DNA of 64,000 nucleotides from Solibacillus sp040274725 (GCA_040274725.1 JBEMAQ010000003.1:62001-126000), one strand, 5' to 3'. Counted from the stretch's first letter, positions 43,503 through 52,046 are shown. Translations and numbers: made by a program. The notes: generated from the letters alone by a model not told the origin.

Positions 43503-43607
43503 GAAGTGCATTCGTGCCCGTTTACACGCCTAGAGATTTCCGAAACGACCTCGAGCGTGCGGCGCGAATACCTAGACATAAAAATACTAAACTTTATACT
43601 TTTTAGT
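43503..43607 (+). repeat. Dispersed palindromic repeat, short class (copy 5)
   Basis: The arms ATTCGTGCC (43510-43518) and GGCGCGAAT (43561-43569) pair with one G-U-type position. The inner CACGC/GCGTG stem, the core GACCTCGAG and the tail CCTAGACATA with TTTATACTTTTTAG match the copy near 1.0 kb. It lies between the niaR stop and the convergent DCC gene. Confidence 0.75.
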
Positions 43608-43611
43608 CACT

Positions 43612-43650
43612 AAAAAAGGAAGAGTCCCGAAAAATTTGGGCTCTTCCTTT
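43612..43650. terminator. Bidirectional terminator between niaR and the DCC gene
   Basis: AAAGGAAGAGTCCC and GGGCTCTTCCTTT arms around a nine-base loop, with A and T runs on both sides between convergent stop codons. Confidence 0.88.
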
Positions 43651-43657
43651 TCATTTA

Positions 43658-44038
43658 TTACTCAATAAACCGTGCACGTTCCTCAGCAGTCGGCAATTTG
43701 CACACCTGCTTCTTCCCGAATAAGCGGTAACGATTTTTCGCGATGGCTGTGTAAAACAGATCGCGAATCGGTGCAGGCACGACGATAAGCGCATAAAAAA
43801 GCTTCCATACGCCTAAGTGCCGTGCAATACGCAGGGCCGCCGTTGATTTCGTGTAGGCACGCCCCTCTTCAATGAGCACAACACTATCCACATCACGTAG
43901 CCCGTATTTTTCGATCAGCTGCTGGCCGACCTCACTTTGTAGCGATGCAAAATGATGCGCACCCGCGTCACGATTCATAATAAACTGGACACTCGCATCA
44001 CACATATTACAAACGCCGTCAAACAACACGATCCGCAC
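43658..44038 (-). CDS. DCC-family thiol-disulfide oxidoreductase-like protein (DUF393)
   Basis: 126 residues from the GTG at 44038, six bases after GAGGTG. The family motif FDGVCNMCDASVQF carries DxxCxxC near the N-terminus, followed by ASLQSEVGQQLIEKYG and the late YRLFGKK. DCC proteins (YuxK-like) are presumed redox or membrane-linked proteins of unclear substrate. It starts 10 bases after the pheA stop and may be translated from the same message. Confidence 0.85.
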   Translation of the reverse strand: MRIVLFDGVCNMCDASVQFIMNRDAGAHHFASLQSEVGQQLIEKYGLRDVDSVVLIEEGRAYTKSTAALRIARHLGVWKLFYALIVVPAPIRDLFYTAIAKNRYRLFGKKQVCKLPTAEERARFIE

Positions 44039-44048
44039 AGCTATCACC

Positions 44049-44921
44049 TCACTCTGGTGTCATATACGTAAAGTATGTACCAAGTGTTTTCACTTTGCAA
44101 CCAAGCGCTCCTAGCTCTTCTACTGCACCTTTCATCATTGCATCCTCTTCGTCTGCTAGCACGTCCACGATAAAGAAATAATCCCCTAAGCCTGTTTTTA
44201 GTGGACGAGATTCAATTTTACTTAAGTTTAGCTTGCGCCATGCAAATACCGATAACACTTGATGCAATGCCCCTGAAATATCGACTGGTAACGTCACCAT
44301 AAATGTCGTTTTCGGCTGTGAGCGCAGTGGCACAATGGCATGTTGCACGTTTTGCTTCGATAACACGAAGAAACGTGTATGATTGAAATGGAAATCGTGA
44401 ATATTTTCCTGTGCGATATGTAAATCGTACTTTTCCGCAGCCGAGCTATTGGCAACAGCCGCAATGCACTCGTCCTCTGTTTCTGAGATAAACTTTGCTG
44501 CTGCGGCTGTTGACGCATACGAAACCTGCTGCGCATTCGATAAGTTATAGTATAAATATTTATGACACTGCGCGAGGGCGTGTGGATGTGAATACACCTT
44601 CTCTACGTCCTGCCAGCAATCTGCATATTTTTTATTCACAAGTAAATGCTGCTGAATTTTTGATAACACTTCTGCTGTCACGAACAAATTCGCCTCATGG
44701 AATAAATAATCAACAGTCAGTGGTACCGAGCCTTCTAGCGCGTTTTCAACGGGTACAACCGCTAAATCCACCTTGCCCTCTGATACCGCCTCAATACATT
44801 CCGGAATCGTTGCATACGGTACATGCCAATCATTCGGATATAAGCCCTTTGTTGCTAAATACGTAAAGGATGCCTCAGGTCCTAAATAGGCAATTCGTCT
44901 TTCCCACGTTTCGTTCGTCAC
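44049..44921 (-). CDS. pheA: PheA, prephenate dehydratase
   Basis: 290 residues. PheA converts prephenate to phenylpyruvate. The catalytic domain starts RIAYLGPEASFTYLA, with VPVENALEGSVPLTVDYL and the conserved NHTRFFVL (TRF motif) near residue 180. The C-terminal ACT domain for phenylalanine feedback contains SGALHQVLSVFAWRKLNLSKIESRP (quoted in part). The start is a GTG at 44921 with only a weak ribosome site; no better in-frame start is visible. It follows pheB but two hairpins separate them. Confidence 0.94.
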   Translation of the reverse strand: MTNETWERRIAYLGPEASFTYLATKGLYPNDWHVPYATIPECIEAVSEGKVDLAVVPVENALEGSVPLTVDYLFHEANLFVTAEVLSKIQQHLLVNKKYADCWQDVEKVYSHPHALAQCHKYLYYNLSNAQQVSYASTAAAAKFISETEDECIAAVANSSAAEKYDLHIAQENIHDFHFNHTRFFVLSKQNVQHAIVPLRSQPKTTFMVTLPVDISGALHQVLSVFAWRKLNLSKIESRPLKTGLGDYFFIVDVLADEEDAMMKGAVEELGALGCKVKTLGTYFTYMTPE

Positions 44922-44963
44922 GTAAACTCACACTCATTTCTAAATTTTCAGTATTTTAATTAT

Positions 44964-45003
44964 AAAAAAGAGTTGCCCAAATGCTTTTGGACAAGCTCTT
45001 TTA
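44964..45003 (-). terminator. Terminator hairpin between pheB and pheA
   Basis: The arms AAGAGTTGCCCAAA and TTTGGACAAGCTCTT (one mismatch) form a stem followed on the minus strand by six T. A TATAAT sequence (44964-44959, minus strand) follows at once and may be the -10 of a pheA promoter, without a good -35. Confidence 0.65.
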
Positions 45004-45056
45004 TTCACGATTGTATTCATTGTAATACGTTCACTCTTAAAAGCAAACCTTTAAAC

Positions 45057-45088
45057 AAAAAATTTAGGCTACACTAAGTGCAGCCTAA
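45057..45088 (-). terminator. Terminator of pheB
   Basis: TTTAGGCT and AGCCTAAA (45063-45088) around an eleven-base loop with a GCACT/AGTGC-like core, followed on the minus strand by six T. Confidence 0.75.
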
Positions 45089-45091
45089 ACA

Positions 45092-45547
45092 TTATAACGC
45101 GCCCGAGCTAATAACCTCAGCCGACTCAATAAACTCCAATTGCTTCAATAAATAAATGAGCTCATTTAAATCGCCCGTCATACTCGTCACATCAAGTGAT
45201 AACGTCACATTCGCGCGCCCTTGAATCGGAATCGTTTGGTGGATCGTTAATACATTGCAATGCGCATCTGACACTGTTTCAAGCAATTTCGCTAATGCGC
45301 CTTTACGGTCCTGCAGTAAAATGAACACTGTCAAAATCCGTTCCTGGACAATCGAATGAAACGGGAACACCGCATCGCGATACTTATAAAAAGCACTGCG
45401 TGATAAATCGACTTCTTTTACAGCATCCCAAATGGACGCCACTTTACCACTTTGCAAAAGCTGCTTCGCTTCAAGCGTTTTTTGCATCGCATCAGTAAGT
45501 ACGTCTTCACGCACTAAAAAATAACGCTGATTCGCAATGTTTTTCAT
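45092..45547 (-). CDS. pheB: PheB-like ACT domain protein
   Basis: 151 residues; two adjacent ATGs follow AGGAGG and the second (45547, six-base gap) is taken. The N-terminal part FLVREDVLTDAMQKTLEAK... ends in the DLSRSAFYKYRDAVFPF motif of the PheB/ACT BAS0208 family. The C-terminal ACT domain (TVFILLQDRKGALAKLLETV; IHQTIPIQGRANVTLSLD) should bind an amino acid. The usual description is a regulator linked to phenylalanine or homoserine metabolism; biochemical role uncertain. It follows obgE by 11 bases. Confidence 0.9.
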   Translation of the reverse strand: MKNIANQRYFLVREDVLTDAMQKTLEAKQLLQSGKVASIWDAVKEVDLSRSAFYKYRDAVFPFHSIVQERILTVFILLQDRKGALAKLLETVSDAHCNVLTIHQTIPIQGRANVTLSLDVTSMTGDLNELIYLLKQLEFIESAEVISSGAL

Positions 45548-45561
45548 CATTTTCCTCCTAA

Positions 45562-46851
45562 TTAGTCAACGAAATCAAATTCGAATTCTAATAAGCGAAC
45601 TGTATTGCCGTTTTCAGCACCGCGCTTACGTAATTCCTCGTCAACACCCATCGCACGTAATTGACGCGCAAATCGGCGAATACCGTCTTCACGGCTGAAG
45701 TCTGTCATTTTGAATAGACGTTCAATCGTGTTACCAGAAATAACGAATGCACCGTCATCATCACGTGTAATGATAAGGTCATCATTTTGTTTTGTATGCT
45801 TGTAAAGAACCGTTGCGTCTGATTCTTCTTCTTCAATCTCATATAATAAGAACTCAGGTGTCACTTCAAGTAAGTCAGCAATTTCAAATAACACTGGCTT
45901 TAGGCCTTGACGAGAAAGTGCTGAAACTGGGAACACTTTTACATCTTCGCCAATTTTTTTCTTGAATTCTTCTAAGTTTTCTTCTGCATTTGGCATGTCC
46001 ATTTTGTTGGCTACAACGATTTGTGGACGCTCTGTTAAACGTAAGTTGTATTGCTTTAACTCATCGTTAATTACTAAGTAATCGTCGTACGGGTCACGGC
46101 CTTCCATACCACTCATATCAATTACGTGCACGATTACGCGTGTACGCTCGATGTGACGTAGGAACTGCATCCCAAGACCTACACCTTGGTGCGCGCCTTC
46201 GATTAATCCTGGTAAATCCGCCATAGCGAATGAACGGTGATCATCTGTTTCAACCATCCCTAAGTTCGGTACGATTGTTGTAAAGTGGTACGCACCAATT
46301 TTTGGTTTCGCTGCTGATACAACAGATAAAATTGTTGACTTACCAACCGATGGGAACCCTACTAAACCAACGTCTGCAAGTACTTTTAACTCTAAAATAA
46401 CCTCTAACTCTTCACCTGGTTCACCTTTTTCAGCTAACTCTGGTGCTGGGTTTGATGGGGTAGCAAAACGGCAGTTACCGCGACCACCGCGACCTGCTTT
46501 TGCAATGATTGCTTGCTGACCATGCTCAACTAAATCGGCAATAACTGTTTTTGTTTCTGCATTCATCACAACAGTACCTGGTGGCACTTTCACGATTAAA
46601 TCATCTGCACGACGACCATGCATCCCTTTACTCATGCCGTGCTCACCGCGCTCTGCTTTGAAGTTACGTTTGTAGCGGAAATCCATTAACGTACGTAAGC
46701 CTTCTTCTACCTCAAATACAACGTTACCACCACGGGCACCATCGCCACCTGCTGGACCACCATTCGGTACATATTTTTCACGACGGAAAGCAACCATACC
46801 GTCGCCACCGTCCCCACCTTTAACATAAACCTTGACGTGATCGACAAACAT
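45562..46851 (-). CDS. obgE: ObgE/CgtA, ribosome-associated GTPase
   Basis: 429 residues with the glycine-rich Obg fold (FVDHVKVYVKGGDGGDGMV), the G domain (G1 GFPSVGKSTIL, G3 DLPGLIEGA, G4 NKMD) and the C-terminal OCT domain typical of Firmicutes Obg. It functions in 50S assembly and, in Bacillus, in sporulation and the stress response. It overlaps no neighbour and begins 5 bases after the spo0B stop, in the conserved rplU-prp-rpmA-spo0B-obgE series. Confidence 0.97.
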   Translation of the reverse strand: MFVDHVKVYVKGGDGGDGMVAFRREKYVPNGGPAGGDGARGGNVVFEVEEGLRTLMDFRYKRNFKAERGEHGMSKGMHGRRADDLIVKVPPGTVVMNAETKTVIADLVEHGQQAIIAKAGRGGRGNCRFATPSNPAPELAEKGEPGEELEVILELKVLADVGLVGFPSVGKSTILSVVSAAKPKIGAYHFTTIVPNLGMVETDDHRSFAMADLPGLIEGAHQGVGLGMQFLRHIERTRVIVHVIDMSGMEGRDPYDDYLVINDELKQYNLRLTERPQIVVANKMDMPNAEENLEEFKKKIGEDVKVFPVSALSRQGLKPVLFEIADLLEVTPEFLLYEIEEEESDATVLYKHTKQNDDLIITRDDDGAFVISGNTIERLFKMTDFSREDGIRRFARQLRAMGVDEELRKRGAENGNTVRLLEFEFDFVD

Positions 46852-46856
46852 TTATT

Positions 46857-47378
46857 TCACTCCTCTATTGCGCTCAGTATAAAATGCCACGAACTTGTCG
46901 TTTCTTCTAGTACTTGAACGGCTAATTTTGTTTCTTTATTAAATTGCGTCGCTTCCCACTGCCCCTTAAAATGGACATCTGCGAGAAAGTGATTCGCATG
47001 ACATTCGACTGTGATATGTAGCTCCTGTTCCGTATACGGATCAAGTGCTTCATTCAGATGAATCACTGTATTTTCCAAGTATTGTACAATGTGCGAATCA
47101 AGCGCTTCGTCTGCTGCTTGCTGCACATTACTATTCAGTGTAACTTGCCAAGCCGGATAACGCCAACTAACGGTTTGGAGCCATTCAATTGTTTTTGGTA
47201 AGTTTAATTTATTTACATTCGAAAGCATTTTACTTTGTTCAGCGATTTTCTGAATAAGCTGTTTTGCCTCGTCCACATGCTGTAAATCTAAATACATTTG
47301 AATTAAATGAAGCTGATTTAAAAAATCATGGTTGGCAAAGCGCAACGTCTCACTTACGGTCAATGACTTCTCCATCAT
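46857..47378 (-). CDS. spo0B: Spo0B, sporulation phosphotransferase
   Basis: 173 residues from the ATG at 47378, eight bases after AGGAG; a GTG three codons earlier is too close to that site. The helix with the phospho-accepting histidine is LRFANHDFLNQLHLIQMYL (HD..NQL pattern), and a degenerate kinase-like C-terminal domain follows. Spo0B relays phosphate from Spo0F to Spo0A, so the host very probably sporulates. It is shorter than the B. subtilis protein by roughly 20 residues. Confidence 0.9.
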   Translation of the reverse strand: MMEKSLTVSETLRFANHDFLNQLHLIQMYLDLQHVDEAKQLIQKIAEQSKMLSNVNKLNLPKTIEWLQTVSWRYPAWQVTLNSNVQQAADEALDSHIVQYLENTVIHLNEALDPYTEQELHITVECHANHFLADVHFKGQWEATQFNKETKLAVQVLEETTSSWHFILSAIEE

Positions 47379-47506
47379 CCAATCCACTCCTACACATCGT
47401 TATTTAGTATAACAAGTTTTTCAACATTTTTCCCACAAAACATCAAATTGTTATTGAACTTCATACTATCGGAAAATTTCAGTGCGCCATCTTTACAAAA
47501 ACCATG

Positions 47507-47535
47507 CAAAAAGGACTGCATAAATGCAGTCCTTT
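47507..47535 (-). terminator. Terminator of rpmA
   Basis: AAAGGACTGCA (47510-47520) and TGCAGTCCTTT (47525-47535) around a four-base loop, with T-rich sequence after it on the minus strand. Confidence 0.88.
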
Positions 47536-47566
47536 AATTAGTGAAAGTAAAACCTTCAACCAAGAA

Positions 47567-47863
47567 TTATGCTTCTTGAGCTGTTGGGTATACTGATACT
47601 TTTTTCTTATCGCGACCGTAACGTTCGAATTTAACAACGCCGTCAACTTTTGCGAATAATGTATCGTCACCACCGCGGCCTACGTTTGTACCTGGGTAAA
47701 TTTTTGTACCGCGTTGACGGTAAAGAATTGAACCACCAGTAACGAATTGACCATCAGCACGTTTAGCGCCAAAGCGTTTAGACTCAGAGTCACGTCCGTT
47801 TTTAGTAGAACCTACACCTTTTTTAGATGCGAAGAATTGTAGATCTAAAGTTAATAATAACAT
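47567..47863 (-). CDS. rpmA: RpmA, ribosomal protein bL27
   Basis: 98 residues with the Firmicutes N-terminal extension MLLLTLDLQFFASKKGVG. The extension must be cleaved after the FF pair by the protease Prp, whose gene is directly upstream, for bL27 to function near the peptidyl-transferase centre. The remainder (NGRDSESKRFGAKRADGQ; GGSILYRQRGTKIYPG) is typical bL27. Confidence 0.98.
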   Translation of the reverse strand: MLLLTLDLQFFASKKGVGSTKNGRDSESKRFGAKRADGQFVTGGSILYRQRGTKIYPGTNVGRGGDDTLFAKVDGVVKFERYGRDKKKVSVYPTAQEA

Positions 47864-47876
47864 TCTGTTCCACCTC

Positions 47877-48218
47877 CTAGACCATTTTATATTTCAATTC
47901 GATATATTCTGAATAGCTAGCAGTCATTGTATAGAACTGTGTTACCATTGTGTTCAGAATAACTTGTAATTTAGCGTCTGTTTCATCAGTCAGCTCCGCT
48001 TGTGGAACAGTTACTTTTAAGTAACCGCCCTCAGGACCTTGCTCGATTTCAGGCGTAATGCCTGTAATTTGCGGGATAGCATTTACTGCGCCAAAGGCAA
48101 CAGCAGAAGCGCCAGCACAAACTAAATCTCGACCATAGACGTCCGACAATGCGTGACCTGAGATTTCAAAGCCATTTGATTTGCGATTTGCATCGCTATA
48201 AATTGTTACAGTGATCAT
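47877..48218 (-). CDS. prp: Prp, ribosomal-processing cysteine protease
   Basis: 113 residues (YsxB). The catalytic His and Cys are in GHALSDVYGRDLVCAGASAV. Prp removes the N-terminal extension of bL27, and the bL27 here carries a matching site. It lies between rplU and rpmA, the conserved position. The ATG is 16 bases after the rplU stop. Confidence 0.95.
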   Translation of the reverse strand: MITVTIYSDANRKSNGFEISGHALSDVYGRDLVCAGASAVAFGAVNAIPQITGITPEIEQGPEGGYLKVTVPQAELTDETDAKLQVILNTMVTQFYTMTASYSEYIELKYKMV

Positions 48219-48234
48219 GATGTCACCTCACTTA

Positions 48235-48543
48235 TTAAGCGTTGATAGCTTCAACTACTAATTTTGTGTATGGTTGACGGTGACCTTGTTTACGACGGTA
48301 GTTCTTTTTCGCTTTAAGTTTGAAAACAGTAATTTTCTTTTGCTTACCTTCTTTAACAACTTTAGCTGTTACAGTAGCGCCAGCAACAGTTGGAGCTCCA
48401 ACTTTAACTGTTTCTCCACCTACGAATAAAACTTTGTCAAAAGTAACGATTTCGTCAGCAGCCACACCTAGTTTTTCAACATAGATTTCTTGACCTGCTT
48501 CAACTTTGATTTGTTTACCACCAGTTTCGATAATTGCGTACAT
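48235..48543 (-). CDS. rplU: RplU, ribosomal protein bL21
   Basis: 102 residues: MYAIIETGGKQIKVE at the start, EIVTFDKVLFVGGE in the middle, and the conserved C-terminal KKNYRRKQGHRQPYTKL. It binds 23S rRNA in the large subunit. It is first in the rplU-prp-rpmA transcript behind an L21 leader with its own promoter. Confidence 0.98.
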   Translation of the reverse strand: MYAIIETGGKQIKVEAGQEIYVEKLGVAADEIVTFDKVLFVGGETVKVGAPTVAGATVTAKVVKEGKQKKITVFKLKAKKNYRRKQGHRQPYTKLVVEAINA

Positions 48544-48546
48544 ATA

Positions 48547-48655
48547 AATGCACCTCCTCTTAGACTAAGACTCGCCCGGAATTGCAGGTGACCACTAGGG
48601 TGCTTAATAACCTGTTCAGCGCGGTTGTAGTAGCACGGGTGCTACAAACAATAAC
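48547..48655 (-). promoter_or_regulatory. L21 leader (autoregulatory 5' UTR of rplU)
   Basis: About 110 structured bases between the promoter and the rplU ribosome site. The minus strand has GTAGCACCCGTGCTAC (a hairpin), CACCCTAGTGGTCACC and CCGGGCGAGTCTTAGTCT just before AGGAGGTG. Sequence and position fit the L21 leader family of low-GC Gram-positives, thought to bind bL21 for feedback control. Assignment is from memory of the motif, not from a covariance search. Confidence 0.7.
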
Positions 48656-48661
48656 ATTAAG

Positions 48662-48691
48662 ATATTATCACAATATACATTCTTAAGTCAA
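48662..48691 (-). promoter_or_regulatory. Promoter of rplU operon
   Basis: On the minus strand TTGACT (48691-48686) and TAATAT (48667-48662) are separated by 18 bases. The -35 lies within the last codons of spoIVFB. Confidence 0.7.
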
Positions 48692-49291
48692 CCTATTTAG
48701 CACTATTTTTTCATAGGCTGCACGGTATTTTCTTAAACGCCATTCTTTTGCTACTTGTATCAACAAAAAAACACTGAGTAGTGCGAGAACATATTGCTCA
48801 AATAAAAATAATGCCAGCAAAAATATTATAGTAAAAAAACATAAAGAAAGCGACAAAAAAGATGCATAGATTTTTAGATTCGGCTTTAACACTAGCATTG
48901 TATAATAAAAGATGCGCCCACCATCAAGTGGCCAAAACGGCAAACAGTTTACAAATAATATTATACTTTGATAATGAATGAGTGGCTTAGCAATTGGCTC
49001 TGGCAAAAAGAACGCGATTAGTATACCGACTAACGATGCGACCGGTCCACCAAGCGCGACGATGAGCGACTGCTTGCTAGTGAGCTCATATTCATTCATA
49101 AATGTAATTTCGCCCCCGTACGGCATAATCTCACAGCTGCGTACACGCACACCTGCACACTTTGCGGCAGCCAAATGCCCAAACTCATGAAAAAGCAGTG
49201 ACAGCAGTATTAAGCTATAGGTCGCAACATGCCCACTAAGCGCAATACATAATAACATGACAAGAAATAATGGCTGAATCGTCATGCGCAT
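48683..49291 (-). CDS. spoIVFB: SpoIVFB, pro-SigK intramembrane metalloprotease
   Basis: 202 residues from the ATG at 49291, which shares one base with the spoIVFA stop (TAATG). It is a site-2-type protease with zinc motif SLLFHEFGHLAAAK (HExxH) and the NCLPFWPLDGGRI segment supplying the third ligand. It releases SigK in the mother cell. The B. subtilis enzyme is about 288 residues with a C-terminal CBS domain; this one ends soon after the last helix in a basic tail, so the CBS domain is absent. Confidence 0.9.
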   Translation of the reverse strand: MRMTIQPLFLVMLLCIALSGHVATYSLILLSLLFHEFGHLAAAKCAGVRVRSCEIMPYGGEITFMNEYELTSKQSLIVALGGPVASLVGILIAFFLPEPIAKPLIHYQSIILFVNCLPFWPLDGGRIFYYTMLVLKPNLKIYASFLSLSLCFFTIIFLLALFLFEQYVLALLSVFLLIQVAKEWRLRKYRAAYEKIVLNRLT

Positions 49292-49818
49292 TAGTCGTAC
49301 CCCTTTAGCCAAGCGAGCATTTCCTCTAAGTTAAGCAAGCGCCCATCTTGTTCGATTTGAAGATAGAACGAATGTTGTTGCTTTCCTATGCTTTGCCCTG
49401 CATTTATGGGTGTATACGGTAGTAACATCAACTCATCCAAAAAGCCATATGTGACTGTTGTGCCTTCGTTATAAAGAACGGTCATCGTTTTCCCCGTATA
49501 TTTCGTATGACCTGTAAATACAACCAAACCGTCATAAAACGCATCTACTGACACAAGTTCATTATAGGTTAGCACAGCACCGTTATTGTAGCGTTCCATT
49601 GTAGAAAACGTTAGGATTTCACTACTAAGCTCACTTGTCGAAACAGGAATTTGCTCTGGCTGCAAAAAAACCTGCTGCAAGACCTCGCGCACAACGATTA
49701 GATCTTTCGAGCTATACACAATCCTCTCTACAAGTGGCGGCTTTATATCATTTGCAACAAGGACAGTAACAAATAGCAAAGCGGCTATCCACCATCGCCA
49801 ATATCGCAAGTACCTCAT
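49291..49818 (-). CDS. spoIVFA: SpoIVFA, stage IV sporulation regulator of SpoIVFB
   Basis: 175 residues from the ATG at 49818 (AAAGGA five bases upstream); the longer frame to 49905 runs into the minD terminator. One membrane helix (WWIAALLFVTVLVAND) is followed by a forespore-side region and a degenerate LytM/M23-like domain (DGLVVFTGHTKYTGKTMTVLY). It lacks M23 zinc ligands, as usual for SpoIVFA, which tethers and inhibits SpoIVFB. It is shorter than the B. subtilis protein at the N-terminus. Confidence 0.85.
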   Translation of the reverse strand: MRYLRYWRWWIAALLFVTVLVANDIKPPLVERIVYSSKDLIVVREVLQQVFLQPEQIPVSTSELSSEILTFSTMERYNNGAVLTYNELVSVDAFYDGLVVFTGHTKYTGKTMTVLYNEGTTVTYGFLDELMLLPYTPINAGQSIGKQQHSFYLQIEQDGRLLNLEEMLAWLKGYD

Positions 49819-49888
49819 CCAATCCTTTTCTATTATGATATGCACCGCTAGCCTTAGCGATTCAAATGCTAGGATTTCCTCTAAAAAC

Positions 49889-49930
49889 AAAAAACTATTT
49901 AGCACCGAATAATTCAGCTACTAAATAGTT
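49889..49930 (-). terminator. Terminator after minD
   Basis: AACTATTTAG (49893-49902) and CTAAATAGTT (49921-49930) form a stem with an 18-base loop, followed on the minus strand by TTTTG. It separates the min genes from spoIVFA. Confidence 0.75.
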
Positions 49931-49938
49931 CACCCTAG

Positions 49939-50733
49939 TTATTTGAAAATTGATTTAAATTTAGCGAACATACCTTTAGGCTCGTCCTCTAGCGTCATAA
50001 GTGGCACCGATTCACCTAAAATACGTCGTGCAATATTACGATAGCCGAGTGACGCTTTATTGTTTGGATTCATCACAATCGGCTCCCCTCTATTTGAAGA
50101 GCTAATAACGTCCTCGCTATCAATGATAATCCCTAATAAATCGATCGATAAATGCGTCGTTACCTCTGTAATATCCATCGAATCTTTACTGTCCATTAAA
50201 TGCTTTCGAATACGGTTAATAATTAATTTTGGCGCTTCGATGCTTTCACTCTCCAAAAGCCCAATAATACGATCCGCATCGCGAACAGCAGAAATTTCCG
50301 GCGTCGTGACAACAATCGCACGATCCGCACCTGCAACTGCATTGCGGTAGCCTTGCTCAATCCCTGCCGGACAATCAATTAATACATAATCGAAATCCTG
50401 TTTTAATTCATAAACTAATGCCTTCATTTGCTCTGGTGTTACGGCATTTTTATCGGTATTTTGTGCAGCTGGTAGCAAATAAAGCTTTTCATCTACACGC
50501 TTATCCTTCACTAATGCCTGATGCGTTTTACAACGCCCTTCAATTACATCTACTAAATCATAGATAATACGATTTTCTAGCCCTAGTACGACATCTAAAT
50601 TACGTAACCCGATGTCCGTATCAAGTAGACATACTTTTTTTCCTTGAAGAGCTAATGCAGTTCCTAGGTTAGCCGTTGTTGTTGTCTTACCAACACCGCC
50701 TTTACCTGAAGTTATAACGATTGCTTCTCCCAC
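49939..50733 (-). CDS. minD: MinD, septum-site-determining ATPase
   Basis: 264 residues from the GTG at 50733, eight bases after AAGGAGG, matching the start MGEAIVITSGKGGVGKTTTT of other MinD proteins. The deviant Walker A GKGGVGKTT, switch regions (LLDTDIGLRNLDVVLG; DYVLIDCPAGIEQGY) and the C-terminal amphipathic membrane-targeting helix (GMFAKFKSIFK) are all present. It places MinC at the poles to block off-centre division. The frame is open 29 codons further, to a GTG overlapping the minC stop with its own ribosome site. Confidence 0.95.
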   Translation of the reverse strand: MGEAIVITSGKGGVGKTTTTANLGTALALQGKKVCLLDTDIGLRNLDVVLGLENRIIYDLVDVIEGRCKTHQALVKDKRVDEKLYLLPAAQNTDKNAVTPEQMKALVYELKQDFDYVLIDCPAGIEQGYRNAVAGADRAIVVTTPEISAVRDADRIIGLLESESIEAPKLIINRIRKHLMDSKDSMDITEVTTHLSIDLLGIIIDSEDVISSSNRGEPIVMNPNNKASLGYRNIARRILGESVPLMTLEDEPKGMFAKFKSIFK

Positions 50734-50816
50734 ACTCGCTTCCTCCTTTTCACGTAAGGTCACTCCGTGAGTTTCGATGTCTGCGAAGTTCTTCCCTAAT
50801 AAAAGCTCCTCTTCGC

Positions 50817-51491
50817 TCACGTTGCTTCCCCCTCATATGTAGATAGATATGGCCTAATTTTTCTTGCTTCTTGAATCTTATCATAACAAATATTACCACA
50901 TTCATCGATATAAGCACACAGTTGTTCTGTATGCTCTAAAATAAATGTGTGCTCATTTGTCATTAATTCGACTTGATTTGCAATTAACACATGTGTAGGT
51001 TCAAAGTATGACGCTGTAATAATCGCCTCAATATTCCCTCCAACTCCTGCGTGTGCAATCCCCTTTAATTTCCCCATTATATGAATATTGCCACCAGCCT
51101 CTACACGGCCGTTTGGGTTAACATCACCAATCACGATAATATCTCCAGGTGCTCGTACAATTTGTCCCGAACGTATAATCCCAACGTACGTATCCGAACG
51201 CTCAGCACGTAGCCTCGCTTGACATTCCTCTACCGTCAATACATCGCTTTTAATCGCCGCTACACGCAAATTCCCATTGTATTCAAGAATCTTTGCTAAC
51301 TGCTGTTTTTGTTCATTTGTACAATAACGACGCCCTACATGAAGTAGGACGTCTATTTTACCTTCTATCGTTCCCTCTAAAACTTTTTGTTCTAACTCGT
51401 CAAGTAACTCAGCAAAAGAACATTGATCATCTAATTGAAGAACAAATCCTTTCTTTGTTCCTCTCATTTGAACAAGTTGTTTTTTCATCAT
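50817..51491 (-). CDS. minC: MinC, septum-site-determining division inhibitor
   Basis: 224 residues: an N-terminal FtsZ-inhibiting domain (QMRGTKKGFVLQLDD) and a C-terminal right-handed beta-helix domain that binds MinD (IIRSGQIVRAPGDIIVIGDVNPNGRVEAGG, quoted in part; GNIHIMGKLKGIAHAG). Two adjacent ATGs follow GAGGTG. It lies between mreD and minD, the Bacillus order. Confidence 0.95.
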   Translation of the reverse strand: MMKKQLVQMRGTKKGFVLQLDDQCSFAELLDELEQKVLEGTIEGKIDVLLHVGRRYCTNEQKQQLAKILEYNGNLRVAAIKSDVLTVEECQARLRAERSDTYVGIIRSGQIVRAPGDIIVIGDVNPNGRVEAGGNIHIMGKLKGIAHAGVGGNIEAIITASYFEPTHVLIANQVELMTNEHTFILEHTEQLCAYIDECGNICYDKIQEARKIRPYLSTYEGEAT

Positions 51492-51518
51492 GACTTTGTC
51501 ACCTCGCGCTCCAAAAGT

Positions 51519-52046
51519 TTAGGAGTGATGTTGTGCATGCTGTAAGACACGAGCACTAATTAAATATTTGAATGCCCACCCAAGCACTAATAAAAATAAT
51601 GAATTTGCTAAAATAGTCGGCACTAATCGATTGAGCAAAAATGCCTCGCGTGGCATCGATGTAAAATCAATTAAAAAGAAAAATTCATACAGCGAAAATT
51701 CTAAAAAGCTAATTAATAAAATAGCTAGTATTGTTGAAAATACTAAATGCGTATGAATTCGCTTTGCACTCCAGCCTGCAATAAAGCATAAAAGCGGATA
51801 AAGCACGGTATAGAGACCTATTATATTAATATAAAATACGTCAAATAATAAACCGAAAATTACCCCATAAATAATTGCACGCTTCCAATTATAATAAATC
51901 GCCAAAAAGATTAAATATAAAATCGTAAAGCGCGGCACTAAAATATACATTTCTTCCTTAAATGAAATAGGTGAAAATAATGCAAATTCAGATTCCATTA
52001 AAAATAAAAAAACGGCCACTATCGGAATTAATATGCGTGTCCACAT
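51519..52046 (-). CDS. mreD: MreD, rod-shape-determining membrane protein
   Basis: 175 residues with five or six hydrophobic helices and the MreD features FGLLFDVFYINIIGLYTVLYPLLCF. The ATG shares one base with the mreC stop, so translation is coupled. MreD acts with MreC in the elongasome. Confidence 0.92.
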   Translation of the reverse strand: MWTRILIPIVAVFLFLMESEFALFSPISFKEEMYILVPRFTILYLIFLAIYYNWKRAIIYGVIFGLLFDVFYINIIGLYTVLYPLLCFIAGWSAKRIHTHLVFSTILAILLISFLEFSLYEFFFLIDFTSMPREAFLLNRLVPTILANSLFLLVLGWAFKYLISARVLQHAQHHS

